Part shown: piece after piece, positions 45,067 through 54,709 of the stretch | How positions within the stretch are numbered: position 1 is the stretch's first letter | Layout of the letters: each line of letters begins with the position of its first letter | NCBI RefSeq assembly: GCF_034702125.1 | Contig: NC_085875.1 | Coordinates: forward strand, 45,969,270 to 46,033,269 | Direction of reading: 5' to 3' | From: Engraulis encrasicolus | Taxonomy: Eukaryota; Chordata; Actinopteri; Clupeiformes; Engraulidae | DNA length: 64,000 nt | The notes under the pieces: generated by a model | The model's database searches: none | What the model saw: the letters and a program-made list of their open reading frames with translations, nothing else | Told to the model about the DNA's origin: nothing | Program-made: the position numbers and the translations under genes

Positions 45067-45775
45067 TAACTAATGAAGTAAAAACACATGCTCATACTGT
45101 GCACACACAAAAATAAAGTGTTTATGCAAGATGCCATTGACTTGAGAGGGCTATTTATTTTGCTAAATGCAGGTACTAATTAGGCCACTTTCACCACTCT
45201 CAGATTACTGTCACCACTGTCAGTTCTTAAGTCACCACCGTAAGAAGGAGTTTTGGACATTTTAAAGGAATGTGCTTACAACATTTTCCTTAGGAGTTGT
45301 TGAAATATCAAAGTAATAGCCAATTTAAGCCTACACGAATATTTGTGAAATTACAAAAAAATGTTTGTTGTATTTAGGCGTTAAGTAAGCATCGTATGAC
45401 GGTACATATTTTAAAATTAGAACACATGAAACAGTATTAAAATAGAACAAAAGTGAATTTTCAACATTTAAAGGCATATGTGTGAACCAAAAAATACACA
45501 TAATCACTTAAAAACTCCAGATACATATGCAACCAAATCAATACAATTTTAATAACTTTTAATTGTGTCTGACGGTGTTGACAAAAAACAAGGTATGATC
45601 GGAGAAAAGCCTGATTTCTGAAAAAAAATACATAATGGGGAGATTGGCCTTGTGCATTTCTGAAAAGCCAAGACCTTAGTCTACGAGGATATACCATATA
45701 ATTTTGTAATTCACTTTGTTTTTTTCTGTCAACATTACAACCTGTTTTAGCCACTTTCTCAAGAATCAGTGAGAG
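45067..45775. repeat. Continuation of the CACCACCGTCAG repeat
   Basis: 45545-45770 is a diverged copy of 43390-43610: shared GTCTG.CG.TGTTGACAAAA, ATGGGGAG.TTGG and CAGCCAAGACCT-like landmarks in the same order. CACCACTGTCAG and CACCACCGTAAG occur at about 45211 and 45232. Confidence 0.6.
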
Positions 45776-45779
45776 GAGA

Positions 45780-45840
45780 TCAGAAGTCAGCTCCTTCACC
45801 AGAGCCACTGTCTGTATGGTCATCAATATTTATGCTGCAT
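45780..45840 (-). CDS. sync: Candidate alternative last exon of sync
   Basis: On the - strand TTTTCCTCCACAG, a good acceptor with a pyrimidine tract, opens a 61-nt exon reading CSINIDDHTDSGSGEGADF then TGA. Its phase would fit a donor GG|GTACTC inside exon 5 at 46256. Intermediate filament genes often have a junction just after the conserved xLxSY/TYK position, which supports the idea. The donor is weak and the exon abuts a repeat, so exon 5 may instead simply read through to its own stop at 46223. Confidence 0.3.
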
Positions 45841-46222
45841 CTGTGGAGGAAAATGCATTATGGTAAATGAGTATGGTAAATAGGCCTACAGCGAAATATA
45901 AAAAGTGGGTCAAGATGGATCCTAACCTAACCTTTGCTGGTTTATGATACAAAGAAATAAAATGTCAGATGTAACAATTAAGACTTGCATTTCTACAATT
46001 TGCAATAAAGTTGGTCTTGAAAGACTTAATTTGATATTCAATAAATACACTTACAGCTAAAAGAAATATATAGAAAAAAACACTGACTACACTTCCAGTT
46101 ACGTGACTAATATAAAGGCAGCAGAATAGTACATGTTGGTGTCATTTGCAGTGACGGACATGCCGAAAAGATAATTAAAAAGACGATCAGTATAAGATTG
46201 CTCTCATCTTTGTAGACTTATT

Positions 46223-46381
46223 TTATGTAGGCGACCATGAAAGTTGAAGTGAGTACCCATAGGACCGAAGTTCCAGTATCAGGCTGTTCTTGAGTTGTTT
46301 GAGTTCTGCGTTGGCCATCCCCTGAATCTGCACCTCCGTCCTGAGCTCTCGCATACTCTCCTCCATGCACAAGATACTCTC
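46223..46381 (-). CDS. sync: sync (syncoilin), exon 5
   Basis: After acceptor TTTTGCAG this exon reads ESILCMEESMRELRTEVQIQ and continues to AELKQLKNSLILELRSY, aligning without gaps to the human syncoilin coil-2 end (EQLEEMEERQRQLR..., LSLAEELSTYK). Read straight through it ends ...GYSLQLSWSPT then TAA at 46223-46225. Alternatively it is spliced at 46257 to the exon candidate at 45780. The heptad-rich segment forms the end of the rod. Confidence 0.88.
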   Translation of the reverse strand, partial: ESILCMEESMRELRTEVQIQGMANAELKQLKNSLILELRSYGYSLQLSWSPT

Positions 46382-46436
46382 CTGCAAAACAAATCCTACA
46401 TGGAGACAATGTTGTATACTCATATATCTACCATTC

Positions 46437-46695
46437 ATCCATCCATCCATCCATCCAAGCTGTACATTCGTTCTTCATTCTTTTACTGTGTTAGGAGAAG
46501 CCAGGGGTGTGTATGGGAGTGTTGGCTTCTTGACTGTACAAGGGAACTCCCTTGTAACTCTCTCCTCCCTCATCCATCCATCCATCCATGCATCCATCCA
46601 TCCATCCATCTATCCATCCATGTATTAGTCTGTCCATCCACCCATCCATCCTTCCATGTGATCTATCCATCCATCCATCCATCCATTCATGTACC
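46437..46695. repeat. (ATCC)n microsatellite clusters
   Basis: CATC units at 46437-46456 and 46566-46690 with interruptions, in sync intron 4. Confidence 0.93.
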
Positions 46696-46796
46696 ACCCA
46701 TGTATCCATTTACCTGTATCTATTCATCCGATCTAAATATACGTATACAACTGTGAGTGATGTTAACCACTACCTCGTGACCTCCTCCCTTCCTCT

Positions 46797-47114
46797 GCGT
46801 ACCTTACACCTGATGACGTTCTCCTCCCTCCCTCGCTCCTCCTCCTTCCCTACGCGTACCTTATACCTGTTGACGTTATCCTAACCCCCTCTCCTCCCTC
46901 CGCGTACCTTATACCTGTTGACGTTCTCCTCCTTCCCTCCGCGTACCTTATACCTGTTGACGTTCTCCTTCCTCTGCGTACCTTATACCTGTTGACGTTC
47001 TCCTCCTTCTCTCGCTCCTCCTCCTTCCCTCCGCGTACCTTATACCTGTTGACGTTCTCCTTCCCTCCGCATACCTTATACCTGTTGACGTTCTCCTTCC
47101 CTCCCTCCGCGTAC
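46797..47114 (-). repeat. Minisatellite made of the sync exon 4 splice-donor region
   Basis: Seven diverged copies of a unit of about 35-57 bp follow the true exon 4 end. Each starts, on the + strand, with GCGTACCTTATACCTGTTGACG or a close variant, at 46797, 46854, 46902, 46941, 46976, 47033 and 47069; the genuine exon boundary copy is at 47109. In transcript direction each unit repeats the last codons ENVNRYK plus the donor AAG|GTACGC, so intron 4 starts with a string of decoy 5' splice sites. Confidence 0.9.
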
Positions 47115-47322
47115 CTTATACCTGTTGACGTTCTCCTCCCTCTCCTGCTCCATGAGTGCGATCCTCTGCTCCATACAGTTCCTCTGCAAGGTGAGCTTGT
47201 GGACCTCCTCCTGCAGGGGGCAGAGGCGAGCCCTCAGCTCCTCCACCAGCGCCTGACTCCTCCTCAGCATCTCCTCCGTGTTCTGCCTGCGTCTCAGCAG
47301 AGCCAGCACGCGAGGCTCATAC
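47115..47322 (-). CDS. sync: sync (syncoilin), exon 4
   Basis: Acceptor TGTGTTCCAG; 69 whole codons starting YEPRVLALLRRRQNTEEML and ending EQEREENVNRYK, donor AAG|GTACGC. It matches human syncoilin EYEPQFLRLLERK...[26 protein letters not shown] at corresponding positions, including Q-RN-ME-QIALM in the coil 2 segment. This is the rod coil 2 of an intermediate filament protein. The tryptophan codon at the start is shared with exon 3 (TG|G). Confidence 0.93.
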
Positions 47323-48026
47323 CTGGAACACACAGACGTACACACACACACGGTTGCAATCATTAGGTCATAATTAGGGCTCTAGGACAAAACAAGTTTA
47401 TGTACAGTATACGTAGCTCCTCTCTATGCTTAACATAAAATATCAGCACAACATGTAAATGCATAACCATGTGAGTAACTAGGAAGCAGTATAAGGAATC
47501 GGAACCAACAAAAACTGAAACTCTTTTTTCTAAAACACACAGTCTGTGTCACTGTGTAAACCTGTGTGGCTTTGATGTAGGTCTAAAGTAGCAAGGCTGC
47601 TACCCTTCAATTGGGAAAAAAAGTTGGCCACCTTTGAAAACAGTTTTGTGTAATTATAATGTGTAGGCACTGCCACTGTGTACACATTCTAACTACCTTC
47701 CATTGTAGACCTATTCGTCATTCCCAAGTCACATGTCTGCCTTGTCTTATTGAAAATTGTAATAGAAAAACAACTGCAAACATAAACTTCATCTGTGAAG
47801 TGCTTTGTGCCCTGCATCAACTCAAAAAGGCTACTAAGAACTGTGAAAAAAATCTAAGGCGCACACACAATGTCAGATGCAAATAATGTATAGGCCTAAG
47901 TTCCATAGACATTTTACCACTTTAATTTCTGGGCTTGAATGTAGGCCTATAGGTTACTACATTATTTGCACCAACCACTGACAGTGCACCTCAGTTTTCC
48001 ACTGGTTATTGAAGAATGTCAATTAC

Positions 48027-48223
48027 CAGCTCTCCAGCATCTTCATGTTGTTACATGTGTAGCGGCTAAGATCATCAGAGAAGCGGCGGCTGTGAGAGAG
48101 GTCACTCATGGTCCGAGGGCGCCGCCGTCTCCTCACCCGAAGCGTGTCCATCTGCTTCTTGTGTTCCTCCCGAAGATCGGCTATCTCCTGCAGACGGTCT
48201 AGGATGTCAGACTGAAGCTCCTC
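48027..48223 (-). CDS. sync: sync (syncoilin), exon 3
   Basis: Acceptor GCCACTAG, then EELQSDILDRLQEIADLREE, a basic run RVRRRRRP and SHSRRFSDDLSRYTCNNMKM through LES, donor GAGCTG|GTAATT, phase 2. It corresponds to the human region LxxLSEELAQLRDAY...QESRRLSAQFENLM before EYEP. The strongly basic RRRRR segment is in the linker between coil parts. An internal CGG|GTGAGG looks like a donor but lies inside conserved coding sequence. Confidence 0.88.
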
Positions 48224-48935
48224 CTAGTGGCAAATCGGGGTGAAAACAATCATCATGCATTTTGGTTAACTTAGTAATAACAGAGTGTAATCTGTGTTGT
48301 TATGATGTAATTGAGTCTTTTCAGCAGAGTGAACGGGCCCGCAGGCTGGCCCATCTCCACGAAGAGGCCACATGAGTTTAATTGTAGGCAACTGCAAACA
48401 AGAGCAATCAGTGAAGTGATTCCCTGGCCAGTGCTACAAACATGTGACGATGGATGTGGGCGTCACCCACAGATGACTAAATCTGGTATCAGCTTATGCT
48501 ATTTACAGGTATATGGATATTTTTGAAAAAGCATAGTTTTTGGTCTCTCATTTGAGTTTGAGTTTTAGAATGCACATTTCAAAATTCCATTTTTCAAAAT
48601 ATTTAGGGGGTTGAAACGCGCCTGTCCCAATGGAGTTTTTATTTTTATCCACGTGTCTTGTTTACACATAAATAGATAAAAATATCTAAATTTAAAAATG
48701 TTCCATTTAGGGGATTCAAATGCATTTGTCGTGTTTACACGTGAACAGATTAAAACAAATCTGCATTTAAAAATATCTGCATACGTCTACAGTAACTAAC
48801 ACCTTAGTCCTACTGCAGCATGTGGATGTCACAGGGGAACTTTGGGTCAGCTTGTGCAAGCAATGAACATACTGTTGCATACCTGGCATGCACCTCTTGT
48901 AATAACTGTGTTTCAGCACCTGCCCTAATGTTACC

Positions 48936-49110
48936 TGCATGATGACAGACCGACTTAACCCTGTACACCTGCTCATAACAATAAAGCCATGCACCTGCAC
49001 GATGACAGACTGACTGGGCCACCTCATAGCCTACTGGAGCGTCGCAGAGAGATAAACCTGGCTCTGGATGCAGTGTCATTCTAATATTAATCCGCATATC
49101 AAGACGCACT
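48936..49110 (-). pseudogene. Decayed tandem copies of the sync exon 2 end
   Basis: Two degraded copies of the exon 2 3' end with the preserved junction ATCATGCAG|GT-like sequence occur: + strand ACCTGCATGATGACAGACCG at about 48938 and ACCTGCACGATGACAGACTG at about 48994. The second continues with CATAGCCTACTGGAG.G and GGATGCAGTG, mirroring the real exon at 49917. Frame is lost. Confidence 0.75.
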
Positions 49111-49334
49111 GTATATGTGTACCAATTTTCATACTTTTACCACAAAGTGCGTGATGGCTTCACTCATCCACTATACTATTAAAGACTGACACACAGATCA
49201 TTTCCCAGTGGGCTGATGGTTCTCAGGGGCCAATGCTGTTAGTTTTATTTGTATTGTACTGGCCCACAATTTACACGGAGCCACACAAAAATGTCTGGCC
49301 TTCTTTTAAAATATATTTGCGGGGATTTCACCTT

Positions 49335-49490
49335 TATTTTGTTCTGTACAGGACAGTGAAACACATAACAGAAAATGAGGGGAGAGAGACAGGAGAGGAC
49401 TGGAAAATCACGCCAGGTCAGGAATCGAACCCGGGTTGCCAACGCAACAGTGCAGTGCCCTACCGCTCGAGCCACGGCAGGGCCTGGCCT
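49335..49490 (-). mobile_element. tRNA-derived SINE, reverse orientation
   Basis: On the - strand CCGTGGCTCGAGCGGTAGGG (A box) and ACCCGGGTTCGATTCCTGAC (B box) open a SINE that continues with sequence ending in CTGTACAGAACAAAATAAAGG. Confidence 0.85.
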
Positions 49491-49533
49491 TTTTAAAAAT
49501 CCCAGCCCAGCCTTAACAAACAAAAAAGCCACA

Positions 49534-49625
49534 CACCTGCATGATGGCCGATTGTGCGACCTCGTACTGCAGGGCAGAGAGCTACTTGGCTCATGACATG
49601 AACAGTGCCTTTGTAATATCAAGCA
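49534..49625 (-). pseudogene. Decayed tandem copy of the sync exon 2 end, closer copy
   Basis: The + strand CACACACCTGCATGATGGCCGA is identical to the true exon 2 junction at 49913, then GCGACCTCGTACTGCAGGGC..GAGAGCT parallels the real exon for about 60 bp before decaying. The flank after it also matches the flank of the 48994 copy (ATTAAGAT...GTGTACCAA), so exon end and intron were duplicated together. Confidence 0.8.
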
Positions 49626-49916
49626 CATATTAAGATCTACACTTTGTGTACCAACATAGCCCCATAATACACACCGTTTCATCAATGGAATGCTGTAGTA
49701 GTCGTTGAAACATTGACTACCATAGTACTACACTAGTATAACATAACACAGGGCTTTTAGTAATGCACAATGGTCATTGCCAGTCTGTTAACAGCAAATG
49801 TATATAATGCTGTGTCTTAACGGGTTAAATGCTTTTAATATATTAAGTCAACAATGGTTTCTGTCATCCAATGTAACTTACTATACCCTCATAATAACAC
49901 AAAATCATGCACACAC

Positions 49917-50111
49917 CTGCATGATGGCCGATTGGGCGACTTCATACTGGAGGGCGGAGAGCTGCACCTGGCTCATGATGCAGTGCCTGGTGGCGCTCAG
50001 CAGCTTCCTCTTCACCTGCCGCACCTCCTCCTGCAGACGCAGCAGGCGCAGCTGGGAGCGCGTCAGCAGGCCGCACGCCTGCCCCAGCTCACCCTGCAGG
50101 GCCTGCACCGC
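49917..50111 (-). CDS. sync: sync (syncoilin), exon 2
   Basis: Acceptor ATGTCCCCAG, 65 codons from AVQALQGELGQACGLL to SAIMQ, donor ATGCAG|GTGTGT, phase 0 at both sides. EEVRQVKRKLLSATRHCIMS matches human [20 protein letters not shown]. The heptad pattern indicates coil 1B of the rod. Confidence 0.92.
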
Positions 50112-51308
50112 CTGGGGACATGGGGAGGCGAAGCAGGGCCGTATTAAGCCAATGTGGTCCCCCCGGGCACTATACCTCACTAGTGCCCCCCCCACACACA
50201 CACACACACACCCTCTGGTCACAAATGGTTGGTGCGCCACTGGCCCTAGATAATCCGCCCATGGGGATGGTGAAGCAGGGCAAGGGGAGCCAAGGCAATG
50301 GAAAGAAAGGGGAGGTAACGGAAGGGAAGGGTGGGGAAAGGAATAGAGTTGAAGGTAAGGCATGGGGAGAAGGCAAATGAAGGGAAGTGAACAGAAAGGA
50401 AGGGAAGGAGGGAAAGTCAAGGGGAGGGAAGGCGATGAAAGGGAAGGTAAGGCAACGGAAGTCAAGAGAAAGCCTGGGGGGAGAGCAAACAGAGGGCAAG
50501 GCAAGACAATGGAAGTGAAGGGGAGGAAAGAGAAGAGAAGAGAAGAGAAGAGAAGAGAAGAGAAGAGAAGAGAAGAGAAGAGAAGAGAAGAAAGGGAAGG
50601 GAAGGGAAGGGAAAGGAAGGGAAAGCCACTTTATTTGTGTGTAGTGCATTTAATTGACAGAGGCAGTCAGGGGTTGGCTATAGTGAGACACTCTGGCATC
50701 GTGATTTAGATAGCTGAGGGTGGTGTGTGTGTGGGACCAAACCGTTATCTTCATGGTTCAAATTGCCTCTACACTGCTTTGGCCAATCCCATTATTACCA
50801 ATCAAATGATGTTAGCCATAGCCATTCTGCCTGCCCCAAAAATTCAAACAGAGGGAGGAAAAAATCCTTGCGTTGTGATTGGTGGGCCTCGGTTGATGCC
50901 TCTTGTGGCGATCTTACAAAGACCAGGGTCTAGACCAACTCACCAAGCAAAAAATATTTTTGGCCTCTAAGCGGGTTCGTCTAGTTCACTAGGCTAAGTC
51001 AGGGGTGCAGCTAGAAATATTGGGTCCCATGAAAGATTACAGATTTAGCTGACCACCACCAGTATTAAAATGTTGGTCTATTTTTAATAGTGTTCAAAGG
51101 GCCCCCTGACTATGCTGGGCCCTTGGAATCATCCTGAAGGAAGTTCCTAAGAGTAGCAGCAGGCCTGATATGGCAATAATTCCGCTGTTTTCATAGGACT
51201 ATAGAGTACTACACAATGGTTCCCAAAGCTAACAATAACATGAAATAAGAACAAACACATAACAATAAAAAGCATATATATTAAAAGCAGAGAATCGCTT
51301 CAAATCAC
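50112..51308. other. sync intron 1
   Basis: Purine-rich GGAA/GGGAAGG tract at 50290-50630 including a perfect (AGAGA)n run at 50528-50590. A diverged hAT-like relic lies at about 51000-51125 (CAGGGGTGCAGCTAG and GGGCCCCCTGAC). No exon seen. Confidence 0.65.
50528..50590. repeat. (AGAGA)n microsatellite
   Basis: About 12 units of AGAGA within a longer purine-only tract. Confidence 0.93.
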
Positions 51309-52157
51309 CTCCATCATGGGACTCTCCAGCTCCATCAGCTCCTGGATCAGCGTGTCCCTCCGCTCCTCCAGGGCTCGCACCTCCTCCAGGCAGCCATCCA
51401 AGTGGGCAGACACCTCCCTCTCCACCTCCCACTGCAGCGGGGCGGAGGTCTGCGCAGGTAGAGGAGCGAAGCAGAGCACGGAGATGCTGACGGGCAGAGG
51501 GATTTGTGATGTGTGTGCAGGTGTGGGAGGAGAGGACTGGGCTGGAGAGGGGGAATCCATCTCCTCCTTTGGGGATGATTGGTCAGTGTGAGGTGAAAAG
51601 TCTGTTGGTTCAGGAAGGGGATGAGCTGGAGGAGAAACATCCATATCCCCACAGCCGTGCTCATCAGACACAGGTGCACAGGTCTGCTGTGACTGGGTGG
51701 GATGGAGCGATGTTAATGATTGGACAGAAGACAAGGGAGAAGATGGGCTCTGGACAGTGAAAGGTGACAGGGGAGTAATTGGCTGAGTGGGTGAGGCAGA
51801 GATTTCTGCAGTGGTGACACAAGCTGAAGTCTGTACAAATTCTAGAACCGATGGTTCTGGAATGAATGAATTGGATTCCTGCATTGATGTGACCTGAGTT
51901 GTAATTTCCATGGTGGAGGCATCTCGTATCTCCACAAACTGAGGTTGCGCATAGTCTGTGATGGTAACATCCACCAGCTTGCTCTCAATCATATTCCCTG
52001 AGTTTGGTGAAACCTCTCCCTGAAGAAGATGAAGGGTGTTTCCTTGAAGAGTGTTTCCATCCTCTCCTTCGTGCTCAATACCCACAGAGGACATCTGCTC
52101 TCCCGGTCCCGGGTCCTCAGACACTCCCTGGTTCATGGTTGTCGCCGCTGACTCCAT
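51309..52157 (-). CDS. sync: sync (syncoilin), exon 1 with start codon
   Basis: Syncoilin is a non-canonical intermediate filament protein that links desmin filaments to the dystrophin-associated complex in muscle. Exon 1 starts at the ATG at 52157 (MESAATTMNQGVSEDPG), preceded by an in-frame TAA, so the start is firm. It encodes 283 residues. The first 230 or so are an acidic, Ser/Pro/Thr-rich disordered head; the end, CLEEVRALEERRDTLIQELM, is rod coil 1A and matches human [20 protein letters not shown]. It leaves in phase 0 at GATGGAG|GTGATT. The five exons give about 535 residues (human 482); the head is unlike the human one in sequence though similar in character. Confidence 0.93.
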
Positions 52158-52484
52158 TTAATTACAAGCTTCGACATGATGAAGGAAAGCAAATTGAACT
52201 AAATGAGTTACAGCTACAGGATATGCACACAGTCACTTAGTTTGGGGTCATGACATGCACTCAGTTCTTCAACTTCTCATTCCATAGGCCTGCATGCACT
52301 TTGTTTGCTTTTAATCAGAGGATAAAATAACTGCACCATGTCATACTAATCATTAAAATTAATATTTGCTAACTAATTGCAGAAACAAGTTTCATGACAT
52401 CTCAGTAAACAATCTAAGCAGTGATATAAAAAGTCGATATGTCTCTTTAAATTTGGAATTTTTTACTAAGCAATGGAAACTCAC

Positions 52485-52594
52485 TTTTTACAACCCTTCT
52501 CCTCTTCTGTCATGTAGAATGGGCTGACTTTTTTCATGAGGTGCTGCGCTTCAGCCGGTGACTCTGCAATGTCCGAACGATCTTCATGAAGTGT
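52485..52594 (-). CDS. Unassigned candidate coding exon B
   Basis: On the - strand TTTTCACAG opens a 110-nt segment reading TLHEDRSDIAESPAEAQHLM then KKVSPFYMTEEEKGCK, ended by AAAAA|GTGAGT, which also contains an in-frame TGA. Both boundaries look like real splice sites and the reading is polar and protein-like, but I do not recognise it. It lies 330 bp upstream of the sync start on the same strand. It may be a terminal exon of a tiny gene, an internal exon, or a sync 5' UTR exon with an upstream ORF. Confidence 0.35.
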
Positions 52595-52678
52595 CTGTGA
52601 AAACGCAAAGATAGTTATCTCCCTCCTCTGTTTGTCTCTAGGAAAACAGAAGAGCTGTTTGTGTGTATAAATACATAC

Positions 52679-52729
52679 TGAGGGAGGGGTGGAAATCCTA
52701 TCCTCCACCACTGGGGAGGGCTCTTGCAT
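52679..52729 (-). CDS. Unassigned candidate coding exon A with ATG
   Basis: The - strand ATG reads MQEPSPVVEDRISTPPS up to CCTCA|GTATGT, a good donor, in phase 0. An intron of about 84 bp to the acceptor at 52595 would join it in frame to exon B, giving about 54 residues. Not recognised. Confidence 0.3.
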
Positions 52730-53172
52730 TTTCTGCCGTCTACCATATCTTGCACAGCTCCCCCCCCCTACTCCCCTCCTCCCCCTTCCTCTCTTTTCCT
52801 CGTGCCAGCCATTGCGGTGTGCCCACTTACACTCTGTTTAGTTTAGCATGTAGGTTGCATTTCACATATAGACTTTCACTTTTTGTTGTTGTGTGCACAC
52901 TGGAGGCTGCCGCTGTGTGCTTAGTCACTGGCTCCCTGGGAGGTCGGTTGGAGTATGAGAAAGGGGGCAGAAGAGGAGGGCTGCTGCCGCTGCTGTCCCG
53001 GTGCCATGGTATTTTTGGACTTATTTATAGTCATGTGGGTGAGAGTCCGGTCCTGGCAGACCCGTTTATGTCTGACAGAGTGATTCACCCTCACCAGAAT
53101 ATCTACAAAGCTAGAGATGAAAACAAGGTGGTGGGTGAATGGAACGGGACATCATGGGCACGGGACAATCTC

Positions 53173-53216
53173 TCTCGACTCTCTCTCTCTCTCTCTCTCT
53201 CTCGCTCTCTCTCTCT

Positions 53217-53304
<88 letters not shown>
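53173..53304. repeat. (CT)n followed by (CA)n microsatellite
   Basis: About 46 bp CT-rich then about 84 bp pure CA. Confidence 0.97.
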
Positions 53305-53306
<2 letters not shown>

Positions 53307-53803
53307 CATACACAGAGAGATGTGGCAATCAGCCAACATTATTGAAAGTCATTATAGATTTCATAAGAATGGCATCCAACTGTAACCAAGTACCCTTTAC
53401 TGGTATGCCCAAAAATCATTTGACCACTTGGGAACCATTTAGGAAACCTGACACCGCAGTTTTCATCAGATCATATTATAAATAAGTATTCAGGGGACAG
53501 ATAACTTTTTCATAACTTGCCTCCCTCATTAATGAAATGTAGCCTATGTTTATTGCGCCCCCCCATATAAAATGTCCTCAATGGGGATTACCCAGAAGGA
53601 ATGTTTTATCGACTTGTTATCAATCTGGACAGTGCACCCAAAGCTCCAACACCAGCCATCTTTGTTGGAAAGTGGCTCTGCTGTCCCTGTCTATTTGACT
53701 TTACCGTGACTTTCTAATACTGACCCCCCTGTCATGAGAACTGGGGGAGAGTAATGGGTATATAGAGAGGACATGATGCCTTGATTTCTGCTGAGGGTAT
53801 TTT

Positions 53804-53810
53804 CTTTCTG

Positions 53811-53873
<63 letters not shown>

Positions 53874-53875
53874 CT
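53804..53875. repeat. (TTTC)n microsatellite
   Basis: About 17 TTTC units. Confidence 0.97.
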
Positions 53876-54299
53876 CTGAAGATACTTGCCTCAATTAAAA
53901 ATATGAAATCTTTATTTAGACTTCTACCAAAGAATTATATTTATAAAAATGTAGGCTATGTAATGCAATGATTATTACTATGTACTTAATAATGGACAAT
54001 ACACTAAATAACAAATAATGTGCACACGCGCGCACACAGAGTGCGTGAGAGAATGAGAGAATGAGTGAAGGTGAGATAGGGCATCTAAATAGGCCTATAT
54101 GTATTTATATGTATATGTTTAATATAGGCCTAATGTCTTAATGTTTAATTAGGGTCTATGTCCTGCCTGCTGCAGATGTAGACCTATCTGAGGCTAACAT
54201 AATGTTTTAATTGTACATGGTGGCTACTTTTTTTAAACTGAACACTGAAACATCATTTAGTTTAGCATTTCAGAAGTCACCACGAACTACTTTTCCAAT

Positions 54300-54709
54300 A
54301 TAGCCCTCTAGGCGGCGCTGACACTCAAAATCAGACTGTCAGCATCTCCACACCGCGGAGAAGGAAACACCCCCTCACCTGTGCGCATATACCTCCAGGT
54401 AAATAGTTTAGCATTGTCTCACTCAGTTTGAAGGAAGGCTCCGAATATCAGGATGTGAATTAAATCTAGCGCACGCTCTTGCGCTCGGAAAGCTCTGCCA
54501 GTTCAAACAACTTTACAAGAACCACGCGCCTCGTGCCTCCGTCTAAATGGACCGTCTGTTGGAATGGTTTACCTGAGGAATATCGTGGAGTGAAAGAAGA
54601 CTTACTTGGAAAAAAAGACAGTGTGCCGAGGATAATTCAGATGGAATGTAATTAAGAGTAGAATGCAAACAACTTCTCCGAAACACAAGGAGGAAGGAAA
54701 CTACTGAGG
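54300..54709 (+). promoter_or_regulatory. Possible promoter and untranslated first exon
   Basis: Locally CpG-richer than its surroundings (CCGCGG, GCGCACGC, GCGCTCGG, CACGCGCC) and without repeats. It ends in AACTACTGAG|GTATGTGG, a plausible donor at 54710, with only short upstream ATGs. In human, SYNC is divergent from KIAA1522 (NHSL3), so this could be that gene's 5' exon on the + strand, but no coding sequence confirms it. Confidence 0.3.

Larger units (their letters stand above)
52730..54300. other. Intergenic stretch with long microsatellites
   Basis: Holds (CT)n plus (CA)n at 53173-53304, (TTTC)n at 53804-53875 and otherwise no recognised gene or element. The pyrimidine-rich run near 52760-52800 (CCCCCCCTACTCCCC) is unremarkable. 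Confidence 0.55.

Noticed and set aside
47076..47114. Read-through of sync exon 4 past its donor (VRGGREGERQQV)
   Set aside because: It stops quickly, and the phase-0 junction to exon 5 reproduces the family alignment without gaps.
48130..48145. Strong-looking donor CGG|GTGAGG inside sync exon 3
   Set aside because: Sequence beyond it keeps alignable syncoilin features (SRRxS, then W-YEP across the next junction), so the exon continues to 48027.
52660..52675. TATAAATA box on the + strand
   Set aside because: No start region or exon follows within a sensible distance; it also overlaps the - strand exon candidate's donor region.
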